Assembly (NCBI RefSeq): GCF_025231525.1
Contig: NZ_CP103057.1
Span: 682,001-746,000 of the forward strand
Length of the DNA: 64,000 nucleotides
Reading direction: 5' to 3'
Origin: Sphingomonas endolithica
GTDB lineage: Bacteria > Pseudomonadota > Alphaproteobacteria > Sphingomonadales > Sphingomonadaceae
In this document: piece after piece, positions 37,386 to 46,918 of the stretch
Layout: every line of letters begins with the position of its first letter
Position numbering within the stretch: position 1 is the stretch's first letter
The notes under the pieces: model-generated
Seen by the model: only the letters and a program-made list of their open reading frames with translations
What the model was told of the DNA's origin: nothing
The model's database searches: none
Translations under genes and position numbers: made by a program

Positions 37386-37409
37386 AATTGTTTTCATACG
37401 GGAAGTATC

Positions 37410-38123
37410 ATGAGCGACGAACACGAAATCGAATGGTGGGATTATGACGATGCCGAGGAGATGGCCGCGGCCGTCGCCGGCGACATCGCGTTCGTGATCG
37501 AAAGCGCGATCGATGCGCGCGGTGCCGCGGTGATCGCGCTGTCCGGCGGCAAGACGCCGATCCCGATCTATGCCAAGCTGGCCGAGGCCAAGATCGACTG
37601 GAAGCGCGTCACGATCATCCCGACCGACGACCGCATCGTGCCGCTCGGCGATCCCTTGAGCAACGTGACGATGATCGCCAAGACCTTCCTGCCGAAGGGC
37701 GCTCGGGTGATGCCGATCGTCAGCGACAAGGCCGCCGACTACAAGGCCGCGGGCCGCTCGGCCGATGCGCTGATGCAGGACCTGCACTGGCCGCTCGATC
37801 TGTGCCTGCTTGGCGTCGGCGCCGACGGGCATACCGCCTCGATCTTCCCGGGCCCAGATTTCGACGAAGCGATTGCCGGTCCCAAGGAACGCCGCGGCCT
37901 GGGCGTGATGCCCAATCCGCTGCCCAAGGACGCGCCGGTGCCGCGCGTGACGCTCAGCCGTGCGGCGATCGTCTCGGCCAAGGCGCTGCTCATCGCGGTC
38001 ACGGGCGCGGAAAAGCGCAAGGTAATCGAAGCGGCGATCAAGCAGGGGCCATCGTCCAATTATCCGATCGGCCGCGTGCTGGCGGATGCCGAACTGCCGG
38101 TCGATATTCACTGGAGCGAATAA
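37410..38123 (+). CDS. pgl: 6-phosphogluconolactonase
   Basis: Hydrolyses 6-phosphogluconolactone to 6-phosphogluconate. 237 residues from MSDEHEIEWWDYDD; the frame upstream runs into the inverted repeat and was trimmed. NagB-like fold with LSGGKTPIPIYAKLAE, TDDRIVPLGDPLSN and the GVGADGHTASIFPGPDF signature. It follows zwf and precedes edd, the normal order of the pathway. Confidence 0.95.
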   Translation: MSDEHEIEWWDYDDAEEMAAAVAGDIAFVIESAIDARGAAVIALSGGKTPIPIYAKLAEAKIDWKRVTIIPTDDRIVPLGDPLSNVTMIAKTFLPKGARVMPIVSDKAADYKAAGRSADALMQDLHWPLDLCLLGVGADGHTASIFPGPDFDEAIAGPKERRGLGVMPNPLPKDAPVPRVTLSRAAIVSAKALLIAVTGAEKRKVIEAAIKQGPSSNYPIGRVLADAELPVDIHWSE

Positions 38124-38148
38124 GGTGATCCGCCCGCCTCTCCCATCC

Positions 38149-38239
38149 CGTCACCCCGGACGCGTTCCGGGGTCCACCGCGCCTCAGACATGCGGCATGG
38201 TGTGGACGAGTGGCCCCCGGAACAAGTCCGGAGTGACGG
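38149..38239. repeat. Inverted pair of dispersed repeats between pgl and edd
   Basis: Copies of the CCCCGGA...TCCGGGG family in opposite orientation at 38149-38181 and 38211-38239. They occupy nearly all of the pgl-edd gap, just ahead of the edd ribosome-binding site. Confidence 0.85.
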
Positions 38240-38252
38240 AGGCGTGTGGGAT

Positions 38253-40070
38253 ATGACACTCCATCCGGAAATCGCGACCGTCACCGACCGCATCATCACC
38301 CGCTCGAAACTGACGCGTGACGCCTATCTCGCGCTGATCCGGCACGAGCGCGACAACCGCCTGCACCGGCCGAGTCTCGGCTGCGCAAATTTGGCGCACG
38401 GTTATGCCGGCACCGACGAAGACCGCGACGTGATGAAGCCGGGTGATGCGATGAACATCGGCATCGTCACCGCCTATAACGACATGCTCTCGGCGCATGC
38501 GGTCTATTACCGCTATCCCGAGCAGATGAAGGTCTGGGCACGCGAAGCCGGTGTAACGGCGCAGGTGGCAGGCGGCGTGCCGGCCATGTGCGACGGGGTG
38601 ACGCAGGGCTATCCCGGCATGGAGCTGTCGCTGTTCAGCCGCGACACGATCGCGATGAGCACCGGCATAGCGCTCAGCCACGGGTTGTTCGAAGGCGCTG
38701 CCCTGCTTGGCATTTGCGACAAGATCGTGCCCGGCCTGTTGATGGGCGCGCTGCGCTTCGGGCATCTGCCGATGCTGCTGATCCCAGGCGGACCGATGCG
38801 CACCGGCCTTGCCAACAAGGCCAAGGCCGCGGTGCGCGAGCGCTATGCGGTGGGCGATGCCGGCCGCGAGGAACTGCTCGAGGCGGAGATCGCTGCCTAT
38901 CACGGCAAGGGTACCTGCACTTTCTTCGGCACTGCCAATTCCAACCAGATGATGATGGAGATGATGGGCCTCCACATCCCCGGCGCGGCGTTCGCCAATC
39001 CGGGTACCAAGCTGCGCCAGGAGCTCACGCGGGCGGCGGTACACCGTATCGCCGCGATCGGATGGGAGGGCGACGACTATCGGCCGATCGGTGCCTGTGT
39101 CGACGAACGTGCGATCGTCAACGCCGCGATCGGCCTGCTCGCAACCGGCGGGTCGACCAATCACCTCATCCACCTGCCGGCGATCGCCGCCTGCGCCGGG
39201 ATCGTGATCGACTGGGAGGATTTCGATCGCCTGTCGAAAGCCGTGCCGCTGATTGCGCGTGTCTATCCCAACGGTTCGGCCGACGTGAACCAGTTCGAGG
39301 ATGCCGGCGGCATGCCTTACGTGATCCGCGAACTGCTCTCGGCCGGGCTGATGCACGGCGACGTGCTGACCGCCGGCGGTGGCAGCATGGCCGATTTCGG
39401 CACCAAGCCGGAGCTGCAGGGCGAAACGCTCACCTGGTCCGATCCCGGTGCCAGCAAGGACGACACGATCGTGCGTCCTGCCACCTCTCCCTTCTCGGCC
39501 GAAGGCGGTTTCCGCATCCTCTCGGGCAATCTCGGCCGCGCCTGCATCAAGGTCAGCGCGGTGGAGCGAGACCGCTGGACGATCGAGGCGCCGGCCCGCG
39601 TCTTCTCCACGCAGCAGGAAGTACAGGACGCGTTTCAGGCCGGCGAGCTCGACCGCGACGTGGTCGTCGTGGTGCGTTTCCAGGGGCCACGCGCGAATGG
39701 CATGCCCGAGTTGCACAAGCTGACCCCGCCCTTGGGCGTGCTCCAGAACCGCGGCTACCGCGTCGCGCTGGTGACCGATGGCCGCATGTCGGGCGCGAGC
39801 GGCAAGGTGCCGTGCGCGATCCATTCCAGCCCCGAGGCGCTGGGCGGCGGCCCCCTGGGCAAGGTGCGCGACGGCGACGTGATCCGGGTGAGCGCCGAGA
39901 CGGGTGAGCTCGTCGCGTTGGTCGATCCGGCCGAATGGGAAGCGCGTGGCTTTGCCGAAGCGCCGGCACCGGCAGTCGGCATGGGGCGCGAACTGTTCGC
40001 CATCATGCGCACGCAGGCAAACGAAGCGGAGCGCGGCGGATCGGCGATGCTCGCGGCAATGGGGTGGTGA
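38253..40070 (+). CDS. edd: Phosphogluconate dehydratase
   Basis: Dehydrates 6-phosphogluconate to KDPG, the committed Entner-Doudoroff step, using an Fe-S cluster. 605 residues from the ATG at 38253 ([14 protein letters not shown]) with GGAGG upstream; the frame ahead of it is repeat-derived. IlvD/Edd family with [54 protein letters not shown] and [19 protein letters not shown]. It abuts glk, whose start overlaps its stop by one base. Confidence 0.97.
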   Translation: MTLHPEIATVTDRIITRSKLTRDAYLALIRHERDNRLHRPSLGCANLAHGYAGTDEDRDVMKPGDAMNIGIVTAYNDMLSAHAVYYRYPEQMKVWAREAGVTAQVAGGVPAMCDGVTQGYPGMELSLFSRDTIAMSTGIALSHGLFEGAALLGICDKIVPGLLMGALRFGHLPMLLIPGGPMRTGLANKAKAAVRERYAVGDAGREELLEAEIAAYHGKGTCTFFGTANSNQMMMEMMGLHIPGAAFANPGTKLRQELTRAAVHRIAAIGWEGDDYRPIGACVDERAIVNAAIGLLATGGSTNHLIHLPAIAACAGIVIDWEDFDRLSKAVPLIARVYPNGSADVNQFEDAGGMPYVIRELLSAGLMHGDVLTAGGGSMADFGTKPELQGETLTWSDPGASKDDTIVRPATSPFSAEGGFRILSGNLGRACIKVSAVERDRWTIEAPARVFSTQQEVQDAFQAGELDRDVVVVVRFQGPRANGMPELHKLTPPLGVLQNRGYRVALVTDGRMSGASGKVPCAIHSSPEALGGGPLGKVRDGDVIRVSAETGELVALVDPAEWEARGFAEAPAPAVGMGRELFAIMRTQANEAERGGSAMLAAMGW

Positions 40071-41038
40071 TGGAAGTAGTTTCGGCCGATATCGGCGGCA
40101 CACATGCGCGCTTCGCGATCGCCGAGGTGGAAAACGGCCGCGTCGTCTCGCTCGGCGAGGCGGTGACGCTGAAGACCTCGGAATATGCCAGCCTGCAGAC
40201 CGCCTGGCAGGCGTTCGGCACGCAGCTTGGCCGGCCCTTGCCGCACATGGCCGGGATCGCGGTGGCGTCGCCGGTCGGCGGCGAGGTGATCAAGCTGACC
40301 AACAATCCCTGGATCATTCGCCCGGCGTTGATCCAGGACCGGCTCGGCGTCGACACCTACAGCCTGATCAACGATTTCGGCGCGGTCGGCCATGCCGTCG
40401 CACAGGCGCCGGAGAGCGATTTCCTGCACCTGTGTGGGCCTGACGAACCGTTCCCGGATACCGGCGTGATCACCGTGTGCGGGCCCGGCACCGGTCTCGG
40501 TGTCGCGCAGGTATTCTCGACCGCCGATCGCTACTACGTGCTCGAAACGGAGGGTGGCCATATCGACTTCGCGCCGCTCGACCGTATCGAAGACGCCTTC
40601 GTCAAGCATCTCAGGCAGAAGTTCACGCGCGTCTCGACCGAGCGCATCGTCGCCGGGCCGGCGATCGTAGGCATCTACGGCACGCTGGCCGAGATCGAAG
40701 GACGCGCGGTGCAGCGGATGGACGACAAGACGATCTGGCAGATGGCACTGGAGGGCAGCGACAGCTTGGCGCTCGCCGCGCTCGACCGCTTCTGTCTCAG
40801 CCTGGGTGCTGTTGCCGGCGATCTGGCGCTGGCGCACGGTGCAAAGGGCGTGGTGATCGCCGGCGGCCTCGGCCTCAGGCTCAAGGATCATTTCGGCCGC
40901 AGCGGCTTCGCCGAGCGTTTTGCCGCCAAGGGCCGCTTCCAGCAGCGGATGGCCGCCATCCCGGTCAAGCTGATCACCCACCCCCAACCAGGCCTGTTTG
41001 GCGCCGCCGCGGCCTTTGCGCAGGAGCATACGCGATGA
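40070..41038 (+). CDS. glk: Glucokinase
   Basis: ATP-dependent phosphorylation of glucose to glucose-6-phosphate, feeding Zwf. 322 residues of the E. coli-type (non-ROK) group: DIGGTHARFAIAEV at the N-terminus, INDFGAVGHAV, TVCGPGTGLGVAQVF, ETEGGHIDFAPLD and VVIAGGLGLRLKDHF. The start ATG at 40070 shares one base with the edd stop (TGATG), and its stop overlaps the eda start. Confidence 0.96.
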   Translation: MEVVSADIGGTHARFAIAEVENGRVVSLGEAVTLKTSEYASLQTAWQAFGTQLGRPLPHMAGIAVASPVGGEVIKLTNNPWIIRPALIQDRLGVDTYSLINDFGAVGHAVAQAPESDFLHLCGPDEPFPDTGVITVCGPGTGLGVAQVFSTADRYYVLETEGGHIDFAPLDRIEDAFVKHLRQKFTRVSTERIVAGPAIVGIYGTLAEIEGRAVQRMDDKTIWQMALEGSDSLALAALDRFCLSLGAVAGDLALAHGAKGVVIAGGLGLRLKDHFGRSGFAERFAAKGRFQQRMAAIPVKLITHPQPGLFGAAAAFAQEHTR

Positions 41039-41640
41039 GCGGGATCGAACGGATCATGCGGACGAGCGCGGTCATCCCCGTGCTGGTGATCGACGACGCG
41101 GCAACCGCCCGCCCCCTGGCCGAAGCGCTCGTCGCCGGAGGCTTGCGCGTGCTGGAAGTGACGATGCGCACGCCCGCGGCGCTCGACGCGATCCGCGAGA
41201 TGAAGCAGGTGCCCGGCGCGATTGTCGGCGCGGGCACGGTGGTCGATACCGAGCAGTTCGAGCAGGTCATGGATGCCGGCGCCGAATTCATCGTCTCCCC
41301 CGGCCTCACCAACCGGCTCGGCCGCGCGATCGTGGATAGCGGCGTGCCGTACCTCCCCGGCATCGCCAACGCGGGCGACATCATGCGTGGCCTGGAGTTG
41401 GGCCTGACGCACTTCAAATTCTTCCCAGCCGAAGCGTCGGGCGGGTTGAAGGCGCTGAAGGCGCTTGCGGCGCCGTTCTACCAGTGCAAATTCTGCCCGA
41501 CCGGCGGCATCACCGAAGCGAGCGCGCCCGAGTGGCTGGCGTTTGCGCCGGTTCTGTGCGTCGGCGGCAGCTGGGTGACCGGCGGCACAATGGCAGAGGT
41601 CGAAGCGAAGGCGCGGGCGGCAAGCGAGTTACGCCGCTAA
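41035..41640 (+). CDS. eda: KDPG aldolase (2-dehydro-3-deoxy-phosphogluconate aldolase)
   Basis: Splits KDPG to pyruvate and glyceraldehyde-3-phosphate. 201 residues, (beta/alpha)8 class I aldolase: LEVTMRT with the catalytic glutamate, VGAGTVVDTEQFEQVMDAGAEFIVSPG, and the Schiff-base lysine in THFKFFPAEASGG. The ATG overlaps the glk stop by 4 nt. It ends the operon; repeats follow. Confidence 0.97.
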   Translation: MSGIERIMRTSAVIPVLVIDDAATARPLAEALVAGGLRVLEVTMRTPAALDAIREMKQVPGAIVGAGTVVDTEQFEQVMDAGAEFIVSPGLTNRLGRAIVDSGVPYLPGIANAGDIMRGLELGLTHFKFFPAEASGGLKALKALAAPFYQCKFCPTGGITEASAPEWLAFAPVLCVGGSWVTGGTMAEVEAKARAASELRR

Positions 41641-41775
41641 CTCCTCCCCGGAGCGGGGAGGTGTCAGCCAAAGGCTGATGGAAGGGGGTGGGCCAGCAAC
41701 GCAACGGTTGCGCACGCGGAGGCCCCCTCCACCATTCGCGTAAAGAACGCGAACGCCCCCCTACCGGGGAGGATT
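41641..41775. repeat. Long dispersed inverted repeat after eda
   Basis: Contains CCTCCCCGGAGCGGGGAGG at the eda end and CCCCCTACCGGGGAGG at the mltG end, with GGAAGGGGGTGGG and GGCCCCCTCCACC inside. The two halves are inverted relative to each other and lie between convergent eda and mltG, so they could act as a bidirectional terminator. The same family sits inside mutL at 49825-49933. Confidence 0.85.
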
Positions 41776-42745
41776 ACATCTCTCCCCGCGCCCGTCTGAT
41801 TGCATACCATTTCTGCACATTGGCGTTGTGCTGCTCCAGCGTATCCGCGAACACATGCCCGCCCGTTCCATCTGCAACGAAATATAGCGCGCTGGACGGC
41901 GCCGGATCGAGCACCGCGTCGATGCTCGCCCGCCCCGGATTGGCGATCGGCCCGATCGGCAGCCCGGTCTTGGCATAGGTATTGTAGCCATTATCCGCCT
42001 GCAGCTCGGACCGCAGGATGCGCCGCCCGAGCGGACGGCCCTTGGTCACCGGATAGATCACCGTCGGATCGGCCTGTAGCGGCATGCCGCGCTTCAGGCG
42101 GTTGGAGTAAACCGCAGCAACGGTGCGGCGCTCGGATTCCTTGCCCGTCTCTTTCTCGACGATCGAGGCCAGGATCAGCGCATCGCGCGGTGTGGTCACC
42201 GCAATGCCCGGCTTCCGCTTGGTCCAGGCCGTGGCGAGGTACGAGGTCATGGCGCGCTGCATGCGCTGAACCATGGCAGGCCGCGCATCACCGCGCTGGA
42301 AGCTGTAGCTGTCGGGCAGGATCGAGCCCTCGGCAGGCGCGTCGATCTTGCCGGTCATGCCCTTGGCATTCATGATCGCATCGCGGGCCATGATCGAGGG
42401 CCAGCCTTCGGGAATGGTGACGAAGCGCTGCAGCGTACGACCACCCTGCAGCAGTTTCAGAATATCGGCCTGGCTGAGATGCGCGGGAATGCGGTACTCA
42501 CCCGCCTTGATCCCCGCACCACCACCAAAGACCCGCGCGAGCAGCTTGAACGTGCTGGCGGACGAGATCGCGCCGGCCTTTTCCAATTCGGCGGCCGCGC
42601 CGGCCATGCTCGTCCCAGGCGCGATCTCGACCGTGATGTTGCGATCGAGCGGCCCGCTGCCGCCCCAGCGTTGCAGGACGACGAAGAAGGCGAGCACGAC
42701 GAGCGCAGCGACGATCAGGCCGGCACAACCGAGTTTCTTCACCAC
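41774..42745 (-). CDS. mltG: Endolytic murein transglycosylase MltG
   Basis: Membrane-bound endolytic transglycosylase that ends growing glycan strands. 323 residues with an N-terminal membrane helix (about 4-24) and a YceG-like domain. The catalytic glutamate lies in LILASIVEKETGK, and PLQADPTVIYPVTKG, YNTYAKTGLPIGPIANPGRASIDAVLDP are family hallmarks. It follows fabF on the same strand; the mltG-fabF neighbourhood is common. Confidence 0.95.
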   Translation of the reverse strand: MVKKLGCAGLIVAALVVLAFFVVLQRWGGSGPLDRNITVEIAPGTSMAGAAAELEKAGAISSASTFKLLARVFGGGAGIKAGEYRIPAHLSQADILKLLQGGRTLQRFVTIPEGWPSIMARDAIMNAKGMTGKIDAPAEGSILPDSYSFQRGDARPAMVQRMQRAMTSYLATAWTKRKPGIAVTTPRDALILASIVEKETGKESERRTVAAVYSNRLKRGMPLQADPTVIYPVTKGRPLGRRILRSELQADNGYNTYAKTGLPIGPIANPGRASIDAVLDPAPSSALYFVADGTGGHVFADTLEQHNANVQKWYAIRRARGEM

Positions 42746-42752
42746 GGCTGCA

Positions 42753-42856
42753 CCACCCCGGCGAACGCCGGGGTCCAGTCGCGATGGCAGATGTAACGTT
42801 GTGCAGCGCTCATCGACGACTGTTCCTCGGCTGAGCCCCGACGTCCGCCGGGGTGT
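42753..42856. repeat. Inverted pair of palindromic repeats between mltG and fabF
   Basis: Copies of the CCCCGGCGAACGCCGGGG family at 42753-42778 and, inverted, 42831-42856, fill the gap between fabF and mltG. Confidence 0.75.
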
Positions 42857-42868
42857 AGTAAAAGCGGG

Positions 42869-44131
42869 TTATGACACCGCCTTCATGACGAGGCTGGCAT
42901 TGGTCCCGCCAAAGCCGAAGCTGTTGTTCAGCACCGCCTTCACCGTCCGCTCCTTGGCCTTGTGCGGCACGAGATCGACGCCGGCGCAATTCTCGCTCGG
43001 ATTGTCGAGGTTGAGCGTCGGCGGCACGATCTGGTCGCGCAGCGCCAGGATGCAGAAGATGCTCTCCACCGCGCCGGCGCCGCCGAGCAAATGGCCGATC
43101 GCCGACTTGGTCGACGACATCGACATGGTCTCGATATTGTTGCCGAACAGCCGGCGCACCGCGTTCAGTTCGAGCTCGTCGCCGAGCGGCGTCGAGGTGC
43201 CGTGGGCATTGATGTAATCAATGTCGGCAAGGTCGAGCCCGGACCTCTTCACCGCCATCTGCATCGAGCGGAACGCGCCCGAGCCTTCCGGATGCGGCGC
43301 CGTCACGTGATAGGCGTCGCCCGACATGCCGTAACCGATCACCTCGGCATAGATCTTCGCACCGCGCGCCTTGGCGTGCTCATATTCCTCAAGGCAGACG
43401 ACGCCGGCGCCTTCGCCCATCACGAAGCCGTCACGATCCTTGTCCCAAGGGCGACTTGCGCGGAACGGCTCGTCGCGGAAGTTCGTCGAAAGCGCCCGGG
43501 CCTGGCCGAAGCCGGCAATGCCGATCGGGCAGATCGTGCCCTCGGCGCCGCCCGCGAGCATCACGTCGGCATCGTCCATCGCGATCATCCGTGCGGCATC
43601 GCCGATCGAATGCGCACCGGTCGAGCAGGCGGTGACGACGGCATGGTTGGGGCCCATCAGGCCGTATTTGATCTGCACCTGGCCGGTGATTAGGTTGATC
43701 AGGCGGCCATGGACGAAGTGCGGCGAGACGCGACGCGGACCCTTCTGATGCAGGACGATCGATTCGCTCTCGATCCCCGGCAGCCCGCCGATGCCCGATC
43801 CGATCGAACAGCCGGCGCGGTATCTCTCCTCCTCGGTCATGTCGAGCAAGCCGGCATCCTCGAGCGCCTGGCCGGCGGCATCGATGCCGTAGATGATGAA
43901 GGGATCGACCTGGCGCTGCACCTTGTGGTCGACGCGCTTGTTCGGATCGAAGCCGTAGGCGTGATCCGCCGGCTTCACTTCACAGGCATAATTGCTGTGA
44001 TAATCGGTCGCGTCGAAACGTGTGATCGTCTCCGCGCCGGATTTGGCGGCGAGGATGTTCGCCCAGGCGGTTTCGACATCGGCGCCAAGTGGCGTGACGA
44101 GTCCAAGTCCGGTTACGACAACGCGGCGCAT
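42869..44131 (-). CDS. fabF: Beta-ketoacyl-ACP synthase II
   Basis: Elongates acyl-ACP with malonyl-ACP in type II fatty-acid synthesis. 420 residues. The Cys-His-His triad is visible in VTACSTGAHSIGDA, NAHGTSTPLGDELE and TKSAIGHLLGGAGAVE. It is downstream of acpP on the same strand, within the fab cluster. Confidence 0.97.
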   Translation of the reverse strand: MRRVVVTGLGLVTPLGADVETAWANILAAKSGAETITRFDATDYHSNYACEVKPADHAYGFDPNKRVDHKVQRQVDPFIIYGIDAAGQALEDAGLLDMTEEERYRAGCSIGSGIGGLPGIESESIVLHQKGPRRVSPHFVHGRLINLITGQVQIKYGLMGPNHAVVTACSTGAHSIGDAARMIAMDDADVMLAGGAEGTICPIGIAGFGQARALSTNFRDEPFRASRPWDKDRDGFVMGEGAGVVCLEEYEHAKARGAKIYAEVIGYGMSGDAYHVTAPHPEGSGAFRSMQMAVKRSGLDLADIDYINAHGTSTPLGDELELNAVRRLFGNNIETMSMSSTKSAIGHLLGGAGAVESIFCILALRDQIVPPTLNLDNPSENCAGVDLVPHKAKERTVKAVLNNSFGFGGTNASLVMKAVS

Positions 44132-44263
44132 GGGCGTTCTCCGTTAAGTCTTAAAATGCGAACGGCCCCCCACCCCTGGGCACTATGCCGGGACGGAGAG
44201 CCGATCATATGGTCGTCTCGACTGGGCGCCGCCGATGCCATGGGCAACAGCGACGACCGGCGA

Positions 44264-44500
44264 TTAGGCCTTGTTCTCGTCGATGAAGGTGATCGCGTCC
44301 TTGACGGTCGTGATCTTCTCGGCGGCATCGTCGGGGATTTCGACGCCGAACTCTTCCTCGAATGCCATAACCAGCTCGACGATGTCGAGGCTGTCTGCCC
44401 CCAGATCGTCGATGAAGCTCGCGTCCTCGGTGACCTTGTCGGCTTCGACGCCGAGATGCTCGACGACAATCTTCTTAACGCGGTCTGCGGTCTCGCTCAT
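44264..44500 (-). CDS. acpP: Acyl carrier protein
   Basis: Small acidic carrier of growing acyl chains. 78 residues from [10 protein letters not shown]. The serine that receives 4'-phosphopantetheine is S37 in [13 protein letters not shown]. The frame extends 16 codons upstream but the ATG at 44500 is the family start. It sits between fabG and fabF. Confidence 0.97.
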   Translation of the reverse strand: MSETADRVKKIVVEHLGVEADKVTEDASFIDDLGADSLDIVELVMAFEEEFGVEIPDDAAEKITTVKDAITFIDENKA

Positions 44501-44599
44501 GGGTATCGTCCCTCTATCGCTGGGGGTTTGGGTAATTCCTGAACGCACCTAGAGCGGGGTTGGTGCCCTTGCAAGGGGGCGTGGCCGCCTAGATCGGGA

Positions 44600-45337
44600 T
44601 CAAATCATCGCCATCCCACCATTTACGTGCACGGTTTGTCCCGTCACGTAGCCGGCTTCGCGGCTGGCGAGATAGACAACGGCGGCACCGATATCGGCAC
44701 CCTGACCGATCTTGCCGGCCGGAATGCGCGCGTTGAGCGCCTCCTTCTGCGCATCGGGCAGCGCATCGGTCATCGGGGAGGTGATGAAGCCCGGCGCAAC
44801 GCAATTGACGGTGATGCCGCGGCTGGCGAGTTCCTGCGCCAGTGCCTTTGACATGCCAACCAAGCCCGCTTTGGAAGCGGCATAATTCGCTTGCCCTGCG
44901 TTGCCGGTGGTGCCGACTACCGACGTAACCGAAATAATGCGACCGAACCGCGCCTTCATCATCGGCCGTGCGGCGGCGCGGGCCAGGCGGAACGCAGCCT
45001 CCAGATTGACACGGATAACTGTATCCCATTCCTCGTCCTTCATCCGCATGACGAGATTGTCGCGCGTCACGCCGGCATTGTTGACGAGGATATCGAGCTT
45101 ACCGAGCGCAGCGACCGCCGAGGGCACCAGCGCATCGACCGCCGCACCATCGGACAGATCGCACGGCAACGCGACATGATCACCGCCAAGGCCATCCTTG
45201 AACGCTTCGAGCTTGTCGAGGTTGGAGCCGGATACGGCCAGCCGAGCCCCCTGCGCCGCAAGCGCCTGGGCGACGGCAGAACCGATCCCGCCTGACGCAC
45301 CAGTGACGAGGGCGGTCATGCCTATGAGGTCGAACAT
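44600..45337 (-). CDS. fabG: 3-oxoacyl-ACP reductase
   Basis: NADPH-dependent reduction of beta-ketoacyl-ACP. 245 residues, SDR family: TGASGGIGSAVAQ, NNAGVTRDNLVMRM, catalytic YxxxK in QANYAASKAG, and the TGQTVHVNGGMAMI end. Its start lies only 3 bp after the stop of the GxxExxY gene, and its ribosome-binding site (GGAG) lies inside the end of that gene. Confidence 0.97.
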   Translation of the reverse strand: MFDLIGMTALVTGASGGIGSAVAQALAAQGARLAVSGSNLDKLEAFKDGLGGDHVALPCDLSDGAAVDALVPSAVAALGKLDILVNNAGVTRDNLVMRMKDEEWDTVIRVNLEAAFRLARAAARPMMKARFGRIISVTSVVGTTGNAGQANYAASKAGLVGMSKALAQELASRGITVNCVAPGFITSPMTDALPDAQKEALNARIPAGKIGQGADIGAAVVYLASREAGYVTGQTVHVNGGMAMI

Positions 45338-45340
45338 CTC

Positions 45341-45769
45341 TTAATCTCCGAGGTTGATTGGTTCGCGCAGAGGCGCGGAGGACGCAGAGACGTGGTTATT
45401 CACTAACCTGCGTATGCCTTCTTTCAGCGTGTCACCGCCGAAATTTAAGAGCAGCCCAACGGGCTGCTTTGTCAGTCGAAGATATGTCAGCAATTGCTTG
45501 GCATGGACCGGCAAGAGCCGTTCGATCGACTTTATCTCAATGATCAGACGCTCTTCGACCAGCAGATCGATCTTGAACGCTCCTTCGAAGCGCATTCCAT
45601 CGAAGTCGATGTTGATCGGCTGTTGGCGGGCTACGGCGTAGCCCATCCGCACTAATCTGCCCGCCAATACCGCCTCGTAAACGCTTTCTAGTAGGCCTGG
45701 GCCAAGTTCACGGTGCAGCCGCAAAGCGACATTGAGCACATCGCCGGTGATCTCGTCGATGTCCTTCAC
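45341..45769 (-). CDS. GxxExxY-family protein (PD-(D/E)XK-like)
   Basis: Function unknown. The 142-residue protein has the defining GLLESVYE motif (GxxExxY) and a nuclease-like FKIDLLVEERLIIEIKS (D, then E-x-K). Family members are thought to have a PD-(D/E)XK fold. GC content is visibly lower than in neighbouring genes. It splits the fabD-fabG cluster, and its last residues (SASSAPLREPI) are encoded by the left inverted repeat. The arrangement suggests insertion of a small cassette. I find no partner gene. Confidence 0.85.
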   Translation of the reverse strand: MKDIDEITGDVLNVALRLHRELGPGLLESVYEAVLAGRLVRMGYAVARQQPINIDFDGMRFEGAFKIDLLVEERLIIEIKSIERLLPVHAKQLLTYLRLTKQPVGLLLNFGGDTLKEGIRRLVNNHVSASSAPLREPINLGD

Positions 45770-45804
45770 TTCTTCTCCGCGTCCTCCGCGCCTCTGCGCG
45801 AACC
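45360..45804. repeat. Inverted 30-bp repeats bracketing the GxxExxY gene
   Basis: Left arm 45360-45389 and right arm 45775-45804 are inverted copies matching at 29 of 30 positions (GGTTCGCGCAGAGGCGCGGA...). They enclose the GxxExxY start and nearly all of its coding sequence. The same family occurs as an empty pair at 23506-23630. Confidence 0.9.
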
Positions 45805-45811
45805 AATCTTC

Positions 45812-46747
45812 TTAAAGCGTCTTAGCCAAAGCCTCGATGTCGTCCATCGAGATCACGCTGGTCGCCTCGGCATCGGGGGAGATGCGTTTGACCATCGGGC
45901 CTAGCACCTTGCCGCCGAACTCGACGTACCGCTCCACGCCAATCTCAGTCATTGCCAGGATCGACTCGCGCCAGCGGACCATGCCGGTGACTTGCTCGAC
46001 GAGCAGGCGGCGGATCGTGTCGGGATCGCTTACCGCTTGCGCAGTGACGTTGGCGAAGACCGGGATGAGCGGCGCGGCGATGCGGACGTCGGCTAACGCG
46101 CGTTCCATCGCATTGGCGGCGGGTTGCATCAGCGGGCAATGGAACGGCGCGGACACGGGCAGCAGGATGCCGCGCTTGGTACCCATTTCCTTGGCGAGGG
46201 CGATCGCGCGTTCGATCGCGCCGCGATGACCGGAAATGACCACCTGGCCCGGATCATTGTCGTTGGCGACGGTGCACACCTCGCCTTCGGCCGCGGCATC
46301 GGCGATCGCCTGCGCCTTGGCGAGATCGGCACCGAGCAGAGCCGCCATGGCGCCCTCGCCGACGGGTACGGCCGCCTGCATCGCTTGCCCGCGATGCTTG
46401 AGCAGGCGCGCGGTCGTCGCGAGGTCGAACGCCCCGGAGGCGCACAGCGCAGTATATTCCCCGAGTGAGTGACCGGCGACGTAATCGGCCTTATCGGCTA
46501 GACGGATGCCGCCTTCCTGTTCGAGCACGCGAAGCGTGGCGATGGCATTGGCCATGATTGCCGGCTGCGCGTTCTCGGTCAGCAGAAGCTGATCCTCCGG
46601 CCCCTGGGTCATGAGGCGATAGAGATGCTGGCCGAGCGCGTCGTCCACTTCCTGGAACACCGCCATGGCGACCGGGCTTGCCTCGGCAAGCGCTTTGCCC
46701 ATGCCGACGGACTGGCTGCCCTGCCCTGGAAAAATGAATGCACGCAT
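45812..46747 (-). CDS. fabD: Malonyl-CoA:ACP transacylase
   Basis: Loads malonyl groups onto ACP. 311 residues. MRAFIFPGQGSQSVGMGKAL opens the family, with the catalytic serine in YVAGHSLGEYTALCASGA and the histidine in LPVSAPFHCPLMQPA. Upstream of the GxxExxY gene and fabG on the same strand, and divergent from the RcnB-like gene. Confidence 0.96.
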   Translation of the reverse strand: MRAFIFPGQGSQSVGMGKALAEASPVAMAVFQEVDDALGQHLYRLMTQGPEDQLLLTENAQPAIMANAIATLRVLEQEGGIRLADKADYVAGHSLGEYTALCASGAFDLATTARLLKHRGQAMQAAVPVGEGAMAALLGADLAKAQAIADAAAEGEVCTVANDNDPGQVVISGHRGAIERAIALAKEMGTKRGILLPVSAPFHCPLMQPAANAMERALADVRIAAPLIPVFANVTAQAVSDPDTIRRLLVEQVTGMVRWRESILAMTEIGVERYVEFGGKVLGPMVKRISPDAEATSVISMDDIEALAKTL

Positions 46748-46918
46748 CGCTGGTCGCTCCTGATTTCGGAGGGCGGCCTAGAAAAGCGCAGCCATTCTGG
46801 CAAGCTTGCGACACTTTGCGACGCTTTCGTGCGTTAGACGGCACAGGGCTGCGACATCTGCGCCCTAGATAGATATGCGACGCCAAGCACGGCGCCGATA
46901 ATGTTCGGGAGTTTTACC

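Noticed and set aside
44564..44580. CCCTTGCAAGGG palindrome between fabG and acpP as a terminator
   Set aside because: No T-run follows on the minus strand, so it is at best a weak hairpin.
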